Shown here: positions 10,870 to 20,372 of the stretch, in pieces | Layout: every line of letters begins with the position of its first letter | Position numbering within the stretch: the stretch's first letter is position 1 | Source: Thermothielavioides terrestris NRRL 8126 | Lineage: Eukaryota > Ascomycota > Sordariomycetes > Sordariales > Chaetomiaceae | Assembly (NCBI RefSeq): GCF_000226115.1 | Contig: NC_016460.1 | Span: forward strand, 620,001 to 684,000 | Reading direction: 5' to 3' | Length of the DNA: 64,000 nucleotides | Notes under the pieces: generated by a model | What the model was told of the DNA's origin: nothing | Database searches by the model: none | The model's input: the letters and a program-made list of their open reading frames with translations, nothing else | Translations under genes and position numbers: made by a program

Positions 10870-13800
10870 ATGGGCATGTTTACCGAGAATGGCAGCGGCG
10901 GCTTTATGTCTGACGTCTCGATCAACGGCGGCAAATACGGCATTTGTAAGTGGTGTCTCGCTCTCCCATCTTGCATGTGCTCTGAGATGATACAAACTTG
11001 AGTCTGGCGGGCGCAAGCTGACTGCGGCATTTATCTGTCGGCAGATGGCGGCAACCAGCAATACGCGGTTCGGAACTTTGGCATCTCTGGTCAAACAACG
11101 AGCTGCATCTGCTTATTGTGGGACTGGGGTTGGACTTGGTCCGGCCTCTTCCTCGGTGACAGCCCCGAGAGAGTGACGTTGATCAACCCCCAGGACCCTA
11201 CGGGGCAGCAGGCCGGTTCCATTTACATCATGGACTCGATGTTTGACGATGCGAACACGGCTATCAAGGTTAATCTTCCGAAGGGGACCGTTCTGGAGAG
11301 TAGCATCATCACTCTCGACAACGTCGGAACGTTCCGGAACGTACAGACCCTGATCTCGTTCCCGGACCCGGGTGATACTCCCATCCTCCCCTCGGAAAAC
11401 ATCAACTTCTTCGTCCTTGGCAATGTTGAAAATGCCGGCGTCTCGGACGGCATCTACTCGTGAGTCTGCCTCGTCTAGCCTCTAGTCGGGGTGCTGACTG
11501 TACGCGACGCCAGGGTCGATGTGGGAGTGCCGGCCCCAAGTCTGCTAGACGAATTCACTGCGGGTTACTACCGAAAAACCTACTTCGTTAAGAGCAGGCC
11601 GCAGTATCTAGACATCGACGCGGGTTCCGTCATCAGCGTCAAGGATCACGGCGCCAAGGGCGACGGGGTCTCAGACGACACAGCGGCGATCGAGGCCGCA
11701 CTCGCACTGGCGACGACGAGCAACCTCATCTACTTCCCGGCCGGATCGTACCTGGCCACTTCGACCATTACCATCCCTCCACACACTCGCATACTGGTGA
11801 GGTCTGGTCTCAGCTCGTCGCCTCAGGGCACTACTTTGCGAACATGACCTCGCCCCAGCCCATGATCCGGGTAGGCAACCCGGGGGACGTGGGAACCGTG
11901 GAGATCTCCGATATGCTCTTCACCTCGATCGGCGCTCTGCCCGGCCTGGTCTTGGCGGAGTGGAATGTGCAGGCCGAGTCCCCCGGCTCCGTCGGCATCT
12001 GGGATGCGCATTTCCGCGTGGGCGGCGCGTATGGAACGCGTAAGTGCTCTCTTGAGAGTCATGTGTTAGTCTTGTGTGTGCATGAGCGGACAAGGCTGAC
12101 TCTGTGTGGATTCATGCGTGAAGAACTCCAGGTTGCGCAGTGCTCCAACGTCCCCTCGATCCCAGCCGGCTGCGTGGCGGCCTCCATGATGCTGCATATC
12201 ACGCCCGAGTCCAACGGCTACTTCGAGAACGTGCGGGCTTGGGTTGCCGACCACGACATCGACGATGCGCAAAACACCATGGTGACGGTGGCAGCCGCCA
12301 GGGGCATCCTGATCGAGTCGGCAGGCGGGCCGACCTGGCTCTATGGCACCGCTTCGGAGCACTCGATGCTCTACCAGTACAATTTCTACAACACATCCAA
12401 CACGTTTGCGGGCATGATCCAGACCGAGTCGCCCTACTTCCAGTACACCACTGCCACGGCGTCCCCGGGCCCCTTCAACGCGTCCCTGGGGCTCTTCAAC
12501 AACGACCCGGACTTCCCCGACGATACGTGCAACGCCACGGCCTTGCTCTGCAACTTTTCCTGGGCTGTCCTGGTCCAGGAGGTCGGCAACCTTACGATCG
12601 CCGGCGCTGGGCTCTACTCGTGGTTCGACGCCTACGACCAGTCCATGTGCGTGGACGCGCAGAACTGCCAGCAGCGCCTCTTCAACGACCAGGGCGGGAA
12701 CGGAGGCTTCTGGCTCTGGAACCTTGGTCACCATCGGCTCTGTCGAGACGATCAGCGACACGGACAGCAACAACACGATCTACGCCAAGGACAACACGCA
12801 GGCCATCGCCCACCCCTTCTGGAGCGCTCTGGCCGGCTACGTTGACGACTATATCCTGCTCGACCAGACATGCGACGACGACGACATCTCGGATGCTTGC
12901 ATGGTCCCCACTGTGTGCGACTACACCAAGACGTTTGCCACCCTCGACGACCTCCAAGCGGCCGGCGGCTCCTATCCCGACATCTGCACCGGCTACTATG
13001 CGCTGGGCGTGCTCTCCAACACCCTGAACCAGGGTCTGGCCAACTACACCGCCGTCAACGACGGCTACGGAGATGTCTTTGGCGAGTACGTCAAGTACAC
13101 CAAGGAGATGGTCCCGTTGGCGCTCGCCGGCTTCATGGCCGGCGCGACTTACAAGAACGCGACAGGCGGCGCGGGCAACCAGTACTTCGATTGTACCTTC
13201 AAAGATTTGCAGAGCGGCACGAGCGAGACGTATCCGTGCCCCCTTTCGTATGACGATGCCTACAGCAGCAATGCGTACTCCGTAACGTACACGCTCAAGG
13301 ACTCGGCGGGCTTCTACAAGGACCTGCAGGCCCGGCACGGCGTCAACTCGACCTGGGTCACCTTCGGCACTGTCGACCGCAGCATCCACTGCCTCGGCCG
13401 GAACGACCCGGACCGCTGCGAGAATTACACAACATCCACCTCTACAACTTACCCCGTGGCGGCCAGCGACTTCGACGTGGCCAACCCCAAGGACATCATC
13501 ACGCAGGCGCTGCCCAAGATCGGCGGCCTGCAGACGACCATCGCGGCGCGCCTGACCGACCTAGCCTACGGCGCGTGGTACGGCCCGACCGACGACGTGC
13601 TGCAGGTGATCAGCATGCCCGTCTTCATGATCCAGCAGGCGCTCGAGTCGATGGCCCACGTCAAGGCCATCGGCGAGGAGCAGGCCAAGCGCGACAAAAT
13701 CAGCCTGATTCTCGAGATCCTGGGCATCGTCTTCATCTTCGTGCCCTTCCTGGACGACGTGCTGCCCGAGGTCGAGGCCCTCGACGGCATCTGGGGCCTG

Positions 13801-14040
13801 GTCGCCGCGGCGGGCAACGTGGGGCTGACGATCCAGGCCATCATCGCCGACCCAGAGTCGGCGCCCGTGCAGCTGCTGGGCCTGCTGACCGCCGGCGGGT
13901 CGCGCTCCGAGGAGGACTTTGCCGAGATGGCCGCGTCGCGGAGGGACATCGGCGGCGACGTTATAAGCAAGATTGGGAAAACCTTCCAGGACTTGGACAA
14001 CGATTTCCAGGGTGTGGTTTCGCGTGTTTGTAAACTGTAG
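10870..14040 (+). pseudogene. GH55-like (pectate-lyase-fold) protein with long C-terminal domain; 5'-truncated and frameshifted
   Basis: The sequence begins abruptly inside a GH55 fold (MFTENGSGGFMSDVSINGGKYGI), at a position preceded by more than 200 residues in intact homologues such as the one at 42565-44904. Introns fit at 10946-11044, 11460-11513 and 12040-12123. The second beta-helix half starts VISVKDHGAKGDGVSDDTAAIEAAL. One base seems lost near 11795-11799 (…HTRI then GEVWSQLVASGHYF in another frame). One base seems gained near 12724-12729 (…FWLWN, then LVTIGSVETIS). After the GH55 region comes an extra domain of about 400 residues, Asp-rich at first (CDDDDISD) and later helical and hydrophobic (IFVPFLDDVLPEVEALDGIWGLVAAAGN), ending at 14040. 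From family memory, a similar tail occurs in some large fungal chitinases and GH55-like proteins. The gene is very unlikely to make a functional enzyme. Confidence 0.8.
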
Positions 14041-14684
14041 TTTTCGGGCCAGCTGCCTCGAGGAATTCTCTCCGCCGCATGCGTGCATATACGCTTAGCT
14101 CAGTCTCTTCTGGAGGTTGTACTCTGTCTATAAGTTATATCAGGTAGCTAATCGTTGCTAGATATACCAACGCTGCTCTACTCTCAAAACAAGTTGTACA
14201 AGATAGCTCGCTTATGCCGCAAGAATAGCTCCTTAACGCTAGTCTCCAATTTCAATTTCCAATTTTGCTCCAACTTTCCCTGGCAACAACGTCCAAACCG
14301 AGTCCTACCCTTGACTGCATATCACCCTCCCTATGGCCCCGATGCCCAAATAGGGGCACGCCAGCTTTATGTCCAGTCGTCGTATCATTCTTGCATTCAT
14401 CACTCAGACCTCAGAGCCGCTGGCTTGTGGCACAACCGTTAAAAACCGAGTTCTTCAGTTGGTTACAGGCGAGCCAGTCTTGTTATCAAATCTCATAATC
14501 GAGTGAGCACCTGGCCTACAGAGCTATTGTAAGGGATAGATACCTACTCAGTGGTGGTTCAATCCTAAGCCGTGAATTTACGTAAGGACATTGGCCAGTT
14601 TGTAATATGCAACTGCATCCTAGGTGTACGTTGAGAAATGCTCTTGGGGTTGTTGTCGAGTGTTGACAGAGCTCGGTAGAGTTG
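14041..14684. other. Intergenic, moderately AT-rich
   Basis: No gene is supported. The composition shifts towards A+T after the GH55-like relic, with no repeat ends identified. Confidence 0.45.
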
Positions 14685-15102
14685 GGCACCAAGGCAGCCG
14701 ACACGACCACCGTCACCTTCATCCAGCAAGCCACCGTCACGGTCACAGCTGGTGCCACCCCGTGCGAGACCGAGACCGTCACTCAGACGCTGGGTTCCAC
14801 TAGCAGCAGCGCCACAACCGTCACCCCGCCCTTCACCACCGAGACCAGCACCTCGACGAGCACTACGAGTTCGACCATCCCTGGCACCTCGTCGGTGACC
14901 ACCACCATCCCCGTCGTGCAGAGCACCTCGTCGACCACCACCACCACCAGTAACACTCACACCACGACGGTCTCCTCGCCGAGCACCTCCACCACGCCGA
15001 GCAGCACCACCACTGTTAACGGGTGCGGTCACCAATAAACCCGACCTGCTCGGCGACCTGCTCGTCTGCGGCGCTGCGGCTCTTGCCATGGCAATGGCTT
15101 AA
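14685..15102 (+). pseudogene. Thr/Ser-rich GPI-anchor-type surface protein fragment
   Basis: A mucin-like stretch (TTTVTFIQQATVTVTAG, ETETVTQTL, STSTTSSTIPGTSS, many TTT runs) is typical of O-mannosylated fungal cell-wall proteins. It ends in TAA at about 15036. One base earlier in frame terms, the sequence continues as NKPDLLGDLLVCGAAALAMAMA and stops at 15100-15102. That is a plausible GPI-anchor signal: a small-residue site, a spacer and a hydrophobic tail. A single extra base near 15022-15026 separates the two frames. No start codon or signal peptide is present upstream, so only the C-terminal part survives. It could be the remains of the gene whose 5' end was lost in the same decayed zone. 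Confidence 0.6.
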
Positions 15103-15594
15103 ACGCCTTCTTCCCATCTCCCCATCTCCTCTCTCTGCGTGGTCACTCAAACATTTTGCTTCTTCCGGCAGCATCATCGTCCGGCCAGTCATTGCAGGGA
15201 GAACTCATCCTAGCTCCGCCATAGGCATCAACATCAGGCCAGATACACGGAGAGTAGTAGGTGGAGAAGGAGGGGGACAGTATCACATGGTAATCGGGCA
15301 TGGGGACGAAGTTAACGGCGAGATCAACGGGTTATCACTTCCGATGTGTTTAGACTTTTTCTTTTCCCCCCCATTGCTAGCTTGCCAAGACTTCAGGGGT
15401 GAATAATCTGAATGGAGTTCGGGCTGCAAAGCTTTCAATCATCTGTGCGTAGTTCCCTCCTACTACATTTTGCACGCCGGGCACGGCGGACACGGACGAC
15501 ATGCCCTCCCTGACATCACTTCACTCTACTTTGTGTGCATTTCAATATCGTCGCCTCTCCCAATTGCAGTCCTAGGAAAAGAACGCGCCACGCA
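15103..15594. other. Upstream region of EMC4
   Basis: No gene is supported. It serves as the 5' flank of the EMC4-like gene. Confidence 0.5.
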
Positions 15595-16290
15595 ATGTCT
15601 GCACTCGCAACAACATCGAAAGCAATGCCCGTATGGGCAGCAGAGCTCAAGAATCCGCCAGCGCACAAATCAAAGCAGGCGAGCATTCCTGATCTGCCGG
15701 GCTTCCCCTCGTTCGCAGTCCTCGTCCGTCTCCAAGGTAGCTAGCTCTCGCGACCATATGCGCCGCACACGAGACTAACCCGGTCGCCCGCTCGCGGAAG
15801 AAAGACGCCAAGGAACCCAAAGCCGCCCAGCGCAAGCCGCCGACGCCCGACGAGATGGATACGTGGAAGCTCAAGAAGGTGTGGGAGGTGGCGCTGGGCC
15901 CCATCAAGAGCCTGCCCATGACCGCCATCATGATGTACATGTCGGGCAACTCGCTACAGATCTTTAGTATCATGATGGTCTACATGGCCTTCAAGAACCC
16001 TATCATGGGCATCCTCGGCACCAACCAGGCCTTTGAGCGCTTCGAGACGGACAGCAATAGAGCCAAGATCTTTCAGGTCTCAAGCTGGCGTATGTGGTCA
16101 TGCAGCTGGTTGCCCTGGCGCTGGGGATATGGAAGGTCAACTCGATGGGACTGTTACCGTGAGCATCCCCTTGTGTTATCGTTCGAAGACAGGGTTGTGG
16201 CTGACAATCTGCGACAGGACAACGAGGTCCGACTGGCTTGCGTGGGAGACTCAGCGCGAAGCTGTGGAGCATGCTGTGCCGGGCTTATGA
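15595..16290 (+). CDS. EMC4: ER membrane protein complex subunit 4 (EMC4)
   Basis: Three exons: 15595-15736, 15805-16158 and 16218-16290. Intron 1 has a GACTAAC branch point and intron 2 a GCTGACA. The protein carries the EMC4 core: LKKVWEVALGPIKSLPMTAIMMYMSGNSLQIFSIMMVYMAFKNP, then LAYVVMQLVALALGIWKVNSMGLLP and the C-terminal TTRSDWLAWE. EMC4 is a subunit of the conserved ER membrane complex that inserts tail-anchored and multipass proteins; two to three membrane segments are visible. The start (MSALATTSKAMPVWAAELKNPPAHKSK) matches the expected cytosolic N-terminus. Anomaly: within exon 2 the frame breaks at 16074-16078. KIFQ reads in one frame and (G)LKLAYVV in the next, as if one G were missing from a CAGGGT. 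No intron fits there. This is a pseudogenising deletion or an assembly indel. Confidence 0.85.
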
Positions 16291-16330
16291 GCAGTGTCCC
16301 TTCCGGTGTAATTAGATACCCAGGGTGCAG

Positions 16331-16696
16331 GTCCGGATCAATCAGTGCTCCAGCGAGAGTGCCAGGTCGCTCCAATGCAATGTTCTCATCGTCGCGGTAA
16401 TCACAGCCATCGCCACCACCGCGTTTGCCATCTGCGGAGCTGTGATTACGGCCCACCCGAGGTGGCTGCGAGTAGATCACGAAAGGATCTTGACAGCATA
16501 CGCAATCCTTCAGATGATCCTGACCTCCAGCATGATTGTTACTGGCGGCTATCTTGCCGACAACGTCCATGGTTTCCAGACATCCTTCGAAAAGTTCGGC
16601 GCCAGCGACAGAATCCCGTATTACAGCATGATGTACTACGGACCTCACTCGTCCTTGCTTGTGCTCGCTATAGTGGCAGAAGTGGTCCTAAATTAA
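16331..16696 (+). pseudogene. Multi-pass membrane protein fragment, hypothetical
   Basis: A frame without ATG begins after a possible acceptor (GTGCAG|GTCCGG) and encodes three hydrophobic segments: NVLIVAVITAIATTAFAICGAVI, ILTAYAILQMILTSSMIVTGGYL and SLLVLAIVAEVVLN. Between them lies the soluble stretch ADNVHGFQTSFEKFGASDRIPYYSMMYYG. It ends in TAA. The composition is clearly that of a small integral membrane protein, but its family is not recognised. Its 5' exon would have to overlap the 3' end of EMC4, only 40 bases upstream. It is thus probably a truncated copy rather than an intact gene. Confidence 0.45.
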
Positions 16697-17290
16697 ACAG
16701 CATTTCTAAGAACGCCGACGACATCGACAGCGTAGAGGAGGTCGAAGAAGCTGTTCGTGAACTGCTTCCCTCGAGGTGCATTCATGGGCAGAAGCCGCTC
16801 CTGTTGCTTCTGTACCGGAACCGAGATATGAAAAGACCGTCTCAATCTCGCGGATCCGATTCGTGTTCTGTCCAGTGGATCGTACACTTGACTATCGAGT
16901 CCTCTGGCTCAGCAGAGATACAACGGGGGGTTAGTATGTACCGTCAGGTTTCGGCCGCACTGCAGTAAATCACGTAAGCTTAAAGTCGTTCTATTTACCT
17001 AATGCTACGTAAGGGTAACTGCTACAGCTACGCCAGCAAGGCAAAAAGCGAGCAGCTGTAGGATGGCGGGAAGAGGGATTCGTCGTCGTGGTGCCCGGGA
17101 AAGGGGAAGGGGGGGGGGAGGGAGCCGAAGCGTCGTATAATTATATTCATGACCTGCATAACCAGATGCAGTGTAAAATGCTAAATCCAGCAGCATGCCC
17201 ACCGCAGAGACCATCATGCCTATGCAACTTCCACCCCAGTTCAATGTACATCTGTTTGCCTGAATCCATCAAGGATATCGGAGAGGTCGT
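16697..17290. other. Intergenic region
   Basis: No supported gene. A minus-strand frame near 17244-17005 has a hydrophobic end but no convincing start or homology. Confidence 0.4.
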
Positions 17291-17668
17291 CGTTAAAGAG
17301 GTCCCGCCAAGACTAATTTCGGATTTTGCCGCGTACAAGTAATTACAAATCGCCAAGGGGTGAGCAGGCCACGACGACTTCGAGCAACATCAACAACAAC
17401 AATCGCAAAGACTCGTCGCAACAACTCTACGAAAACTCAACCAAATCGAAAAAAAAGAAAACGAGGATAACCCGCACCCTAACTATAACCTATATCCTAA
17501 CTTTAACCTAAACCCTAACCAGCGGGGGGCTGGCGCCGCCCCCCGTACCCTCGGCGAACTAACCCTTAGCGATAGAGCAAACGCCTTGGCGATCGGGGTT
17601 ACGTAAAAACGTTGTAAAAACATAGCCGACAATTGGCCGAAATTAGTCTTGGCGGGACCTCTTTAACG
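17291..17668. mobile_element. Short terminal-inverted-repeat element (MITE-like)
   Basis: A perfect 32-bp inverted repeat bounds this segment: the left arm 17291-17322 (starting CGTTAAAGAGGTCCCGCC, ending TTTCGG) matches the reverse complement of 17637-17668. Further in, both arms share ATCGCCAAGG. The element is about 378 bp and has no coding capacity for a transposase, so it would be non-autonomous. A 3-bp GTC on both sides is a possible target duplication if the arms are read as starting GTTAAAG. The middle carries degenerate telomere-like repeats (17474-17520) and a GC-rich near-palindrome at 17522-17545. It lies just beyond the 3' end of the minus-strand membrane-protein gene. Confidence 0.75.
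17474..17520. repeat. Degenerate telomere-like repeats
   Basis: Several consecutive units related to CCCTAA (ACCCTAACTATAACC, CCTAACTTTAACC, TAAACCCTAACC) lie in a row inside the inverted-repeat element. They resemble the fungal telomere repeat TTAGGG on the other strand but have diverged between units. They are therefore an internal telomere-like tract, not a chromosome end. Confidence 0.7.
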
Positions 17669-17741
17669 TCTACCATCGGAGATTAACAGGAAACCGGGCG
17701 CCAACCCCGGCCAACATCGCAAACAACGCCGCTCATACCGA

Positions 17742-19133
17742 CTAGTGCGCCGGATACCCCGGCGCCAGAATAGTATCCGTGCTATCCCCCTTCCCCGGCA
17801 TGATCGTCCCCTTCGTCCGACTATCATACTCGACAGGGAACTGATTCACACTGACAATATCGTCCTTGACCGCCCCGTGCTCTGTCTTCCCATTCCCCAC
17901 ACTGTGCAGCTGATAGCTATGCCCCCACTTCCGGCTGCTCTTGCTGCGCTTGGCATACGAGTCGTCGGTCCTGTCGCCGCCGGCGCCGGAGCCCGTCTTT
18001 GAGAAGAGCGAGGGCAGGTGCCGCCTGACGAAAGGCTTGAGCGCGGCGAGCGAGTTGCACAGGATGCCAAGGTTCATTTCGAGCAGGGACCAGACGGCGG
18101 CGGAGCACTGCGTGAAGGTCACGTCGGGGTTGTTGACCATGGCGCGGACGTAGGCGACGCGGACGATGGAGGCGATGCAGGCACTGGACACGTGAAAGAG
18201 GGAGGGATTAGCATTAATATGGAGAAGGTTGTGGGATGCATGTCATACGCTGAGCCAAGCGCCAGAATCCCGCCCACGGTGATCCGCTGCTTCAGGGGCA
18301 TGTGTAGGCTGTGGATGGTGGGGATCGGGAGGAATATGATGACGCCATCGGTGGTGATGTTGAGGACGGCCTGGGCGACGGCGATGTTGTTCAGGCAGAC
18401 GGCGCTCTCAGGAGTGCCCAGGAGCGGGTTGCAGGGTCCAGAGAACAAGACGGTGAAGGTGACGGTGTAGCCAATGAGTACCACGGCGGTAACAGCGATG
18501 CAGACGCGGAAGATCTTGTTTGGGCTGATGCGCCAGTAGAGAACGAGAATGGACAGCTTTGTCAGGGTTGGTGGCCAGATGTAGGTTAATGCTAGCACGA
18601 GGAGGAGCTGTCCGGTGATGGGGATGGTTAGTCGCCTGGACTGTCTTTCTCATCAGCGGCGACGTACCTGGAGGTATCCGGTTAGTTGTGTTGCTGTGAC
18701 TTCGTACAGATGTCTGCCAAACCCGGCTGGCATGGCTAGAATGAAAGATGTGTCAGGAGATGGTCATCATGTCGGAATGGAACGGTCGATGTCATGGGGG
18801 GAGGCATACCTTTAAGCGATTCAATGAAGAAGACCAAAGTCACAGCCCATGCGCTGATAAGCAGTGCTGCAAGAACGTCAGATCTGGGGGTGTAGTGTAG
18901 AACAGACATGCGTGCAACCGCATGGGTAACATACGTTCGTCGAGTCCCAAGGATTTCACGACAAAGGCCCGAGTGTACACCCTCAATAAAAGGGCTATCG
19001 TCGCCAGCGCAAAGGTCACAGCAAATACGGCAATGAAGCTGATCTGGGTGGGCGTTGTGTGGTGGAAGTCGGGGGTCACACCTGGTGGTGGCGGCATGAC
19101 GCCGACCTCGACCGTTGGGTCCGTAGAAGCCAT
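17742..19133 (-). CDS. Fungal rhodopsin-fold integral membrane protein (7-TM)
   Basis: Five exons on the minus strand: 19133-18935, 18866-18810, 18735-18668, 18607-18249 and 18183-17742. They total 1125 bases and encode 374 aa; all joins keep frame. The N-terminal part has a membrane helix (ISFIAVFAVTFALATIALLLRVYTR) followed by the family signature LGLDE. Further helices include LLISAWAVTLVFFIESL, GYLQLLLVLALTYI, then TKLSILVLYWRISPNKIFRVCI, GYTVTFTVLFSGPCNPLLG, and CLNNIAVAQAVLNITTDGVIIFLPIPTI. The Cys-containing loop and DGVIIFLPIP helix are typical of the large fungal rhodopsin-like (PTH11-related) membrane-protein group. Ligand and function are unknown. The long hydrophilic C-terminus (about 110 residues) is presumably cytosolic. 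No CFEM domain is present. Confidence 0.87.
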
Positions 19134-20372
19134 TGTCGATGCAGGCCGTCTGAGAGTGACTCGTCGGCATGAACGAAAAGGAACGAAAGACGAGGAGCAG
19201 TCGGTTCCTGCCGAACTTTGGACGTTTCCATTTCACCGGGCTCGGGGCATTTCTTATTCTCGCATCCCTGTCAAGAACGAGTGCATAGTTGCCCCCTATC
19301 AATGGAATGACTTGCCTGGTAAGGTAGTTTTTACCCCCACCAAAAAACTCGGTTACGGAGTAAGCCGGGGATGCTTGCTCTTTGCTTTTGCAATTGCACT
19401 TCCTACCAGGTACCCATGCTGGCCCCGGTTGATGGTGGACCACTTATGTTTTTCGTCCCCTCGGGAGATGGAGTGAGGGACCCTGCTGCGTGCCAGTTGA
19501 ACGGGCAACCTTACTTGACCGTCCGTGTCCTCATTGGCAGTCGCCAGTCACACCCACATTTTCACAACGGTCGCAAACTCCTGATTACCCACCTCGGGTA
19601 TACCGCTCAAGCATCCAATCCTCTGGAAGAGCAGCTAATGGTAGTTTGAACCGACATGCAAAAGAACGCAGAAGAAAAAAAAACCTGAAACGAAGTGAGA
19701 CCAACACGCATCAGCGAAAACTCCAGTTGCACGGCAACCCGCCGATCCGAATACCTCCTCCCCCTTGGCCCATTTTCATACTTGGGCCCAGCAAGAGTGA
19801 GACTGTTCTCTCGCGGAACCTTGGGTTTCCTCCCGGGGTGGAACCCCCTCTGGTCGACATGGAATAGTCCCTGTAACTAACTCGCTTACAGAATAGGGGT
19901 GGCTTCCCTGACGAAAAGTGGGCAGGCAGGGTCGGGTAGCCACTGGCAGAACGCTGGCATACACAGTGTCTGTTTCAGCAGCCAGGGTGGGTGGAGGCGC
20001 CTGTTTAGTTGGTGCGAGGAACGGACCGAACCGGGTTAACGGTCTTCCTGCATAAGTCGTGATGCCGACCCTTCATTTCCAAGTGTTTAGTGGCCATCTG
20101 CTTGACTTTTTTTTTTTTTTTTTTTCTTTTCGTTTTCCATTTTTTTTTTTTGAAGTGTGAGTGGACGACCAGTTCGATCCTCCATCACAGGGACCAAAAA
20201 GGGATATGAGGCTCAGCCAGGTCCAGGTGGCGACTTGCCGGCAGTCGCTTTTTCAGGAATATTTCAAGCATATCACATTCCTTTGTGCGCTGCCATTGAG
20301 TGTGGCGTGACAGGACAACTGAGGTGACCATGTCGCATTGACGGTAATTACCTATTCTCGGTCTCCCTGCCC
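19134..20372. other. Intergenic region with T-rich tracts
   Basis: No gene is supported. Two T runs, 20107-20125 (19 T) and 20140-20151 (12 T), lie about 220 bases beyond the 3' end of the kinase gene. Confidence 0.5.

Noticed and set aside
12140..13027. Alternative plus frame over the GH55-like relic
   Set aside because: Arg/Leu/Pro-rich shadow; the conserved protein reads in the other frames.
17005..17244. Minus-strand frame with a hydrophobic C-terminus
   Set aside because: No ATG, no homology seen, and the Pro/Arg-rich centre reads like intergenic sequence.
17474..17520. A true telomere or chromosome end
   Set aside because: The repeats are degenerate, short, and sit inside an inverted-repeat element with genes on both sides.
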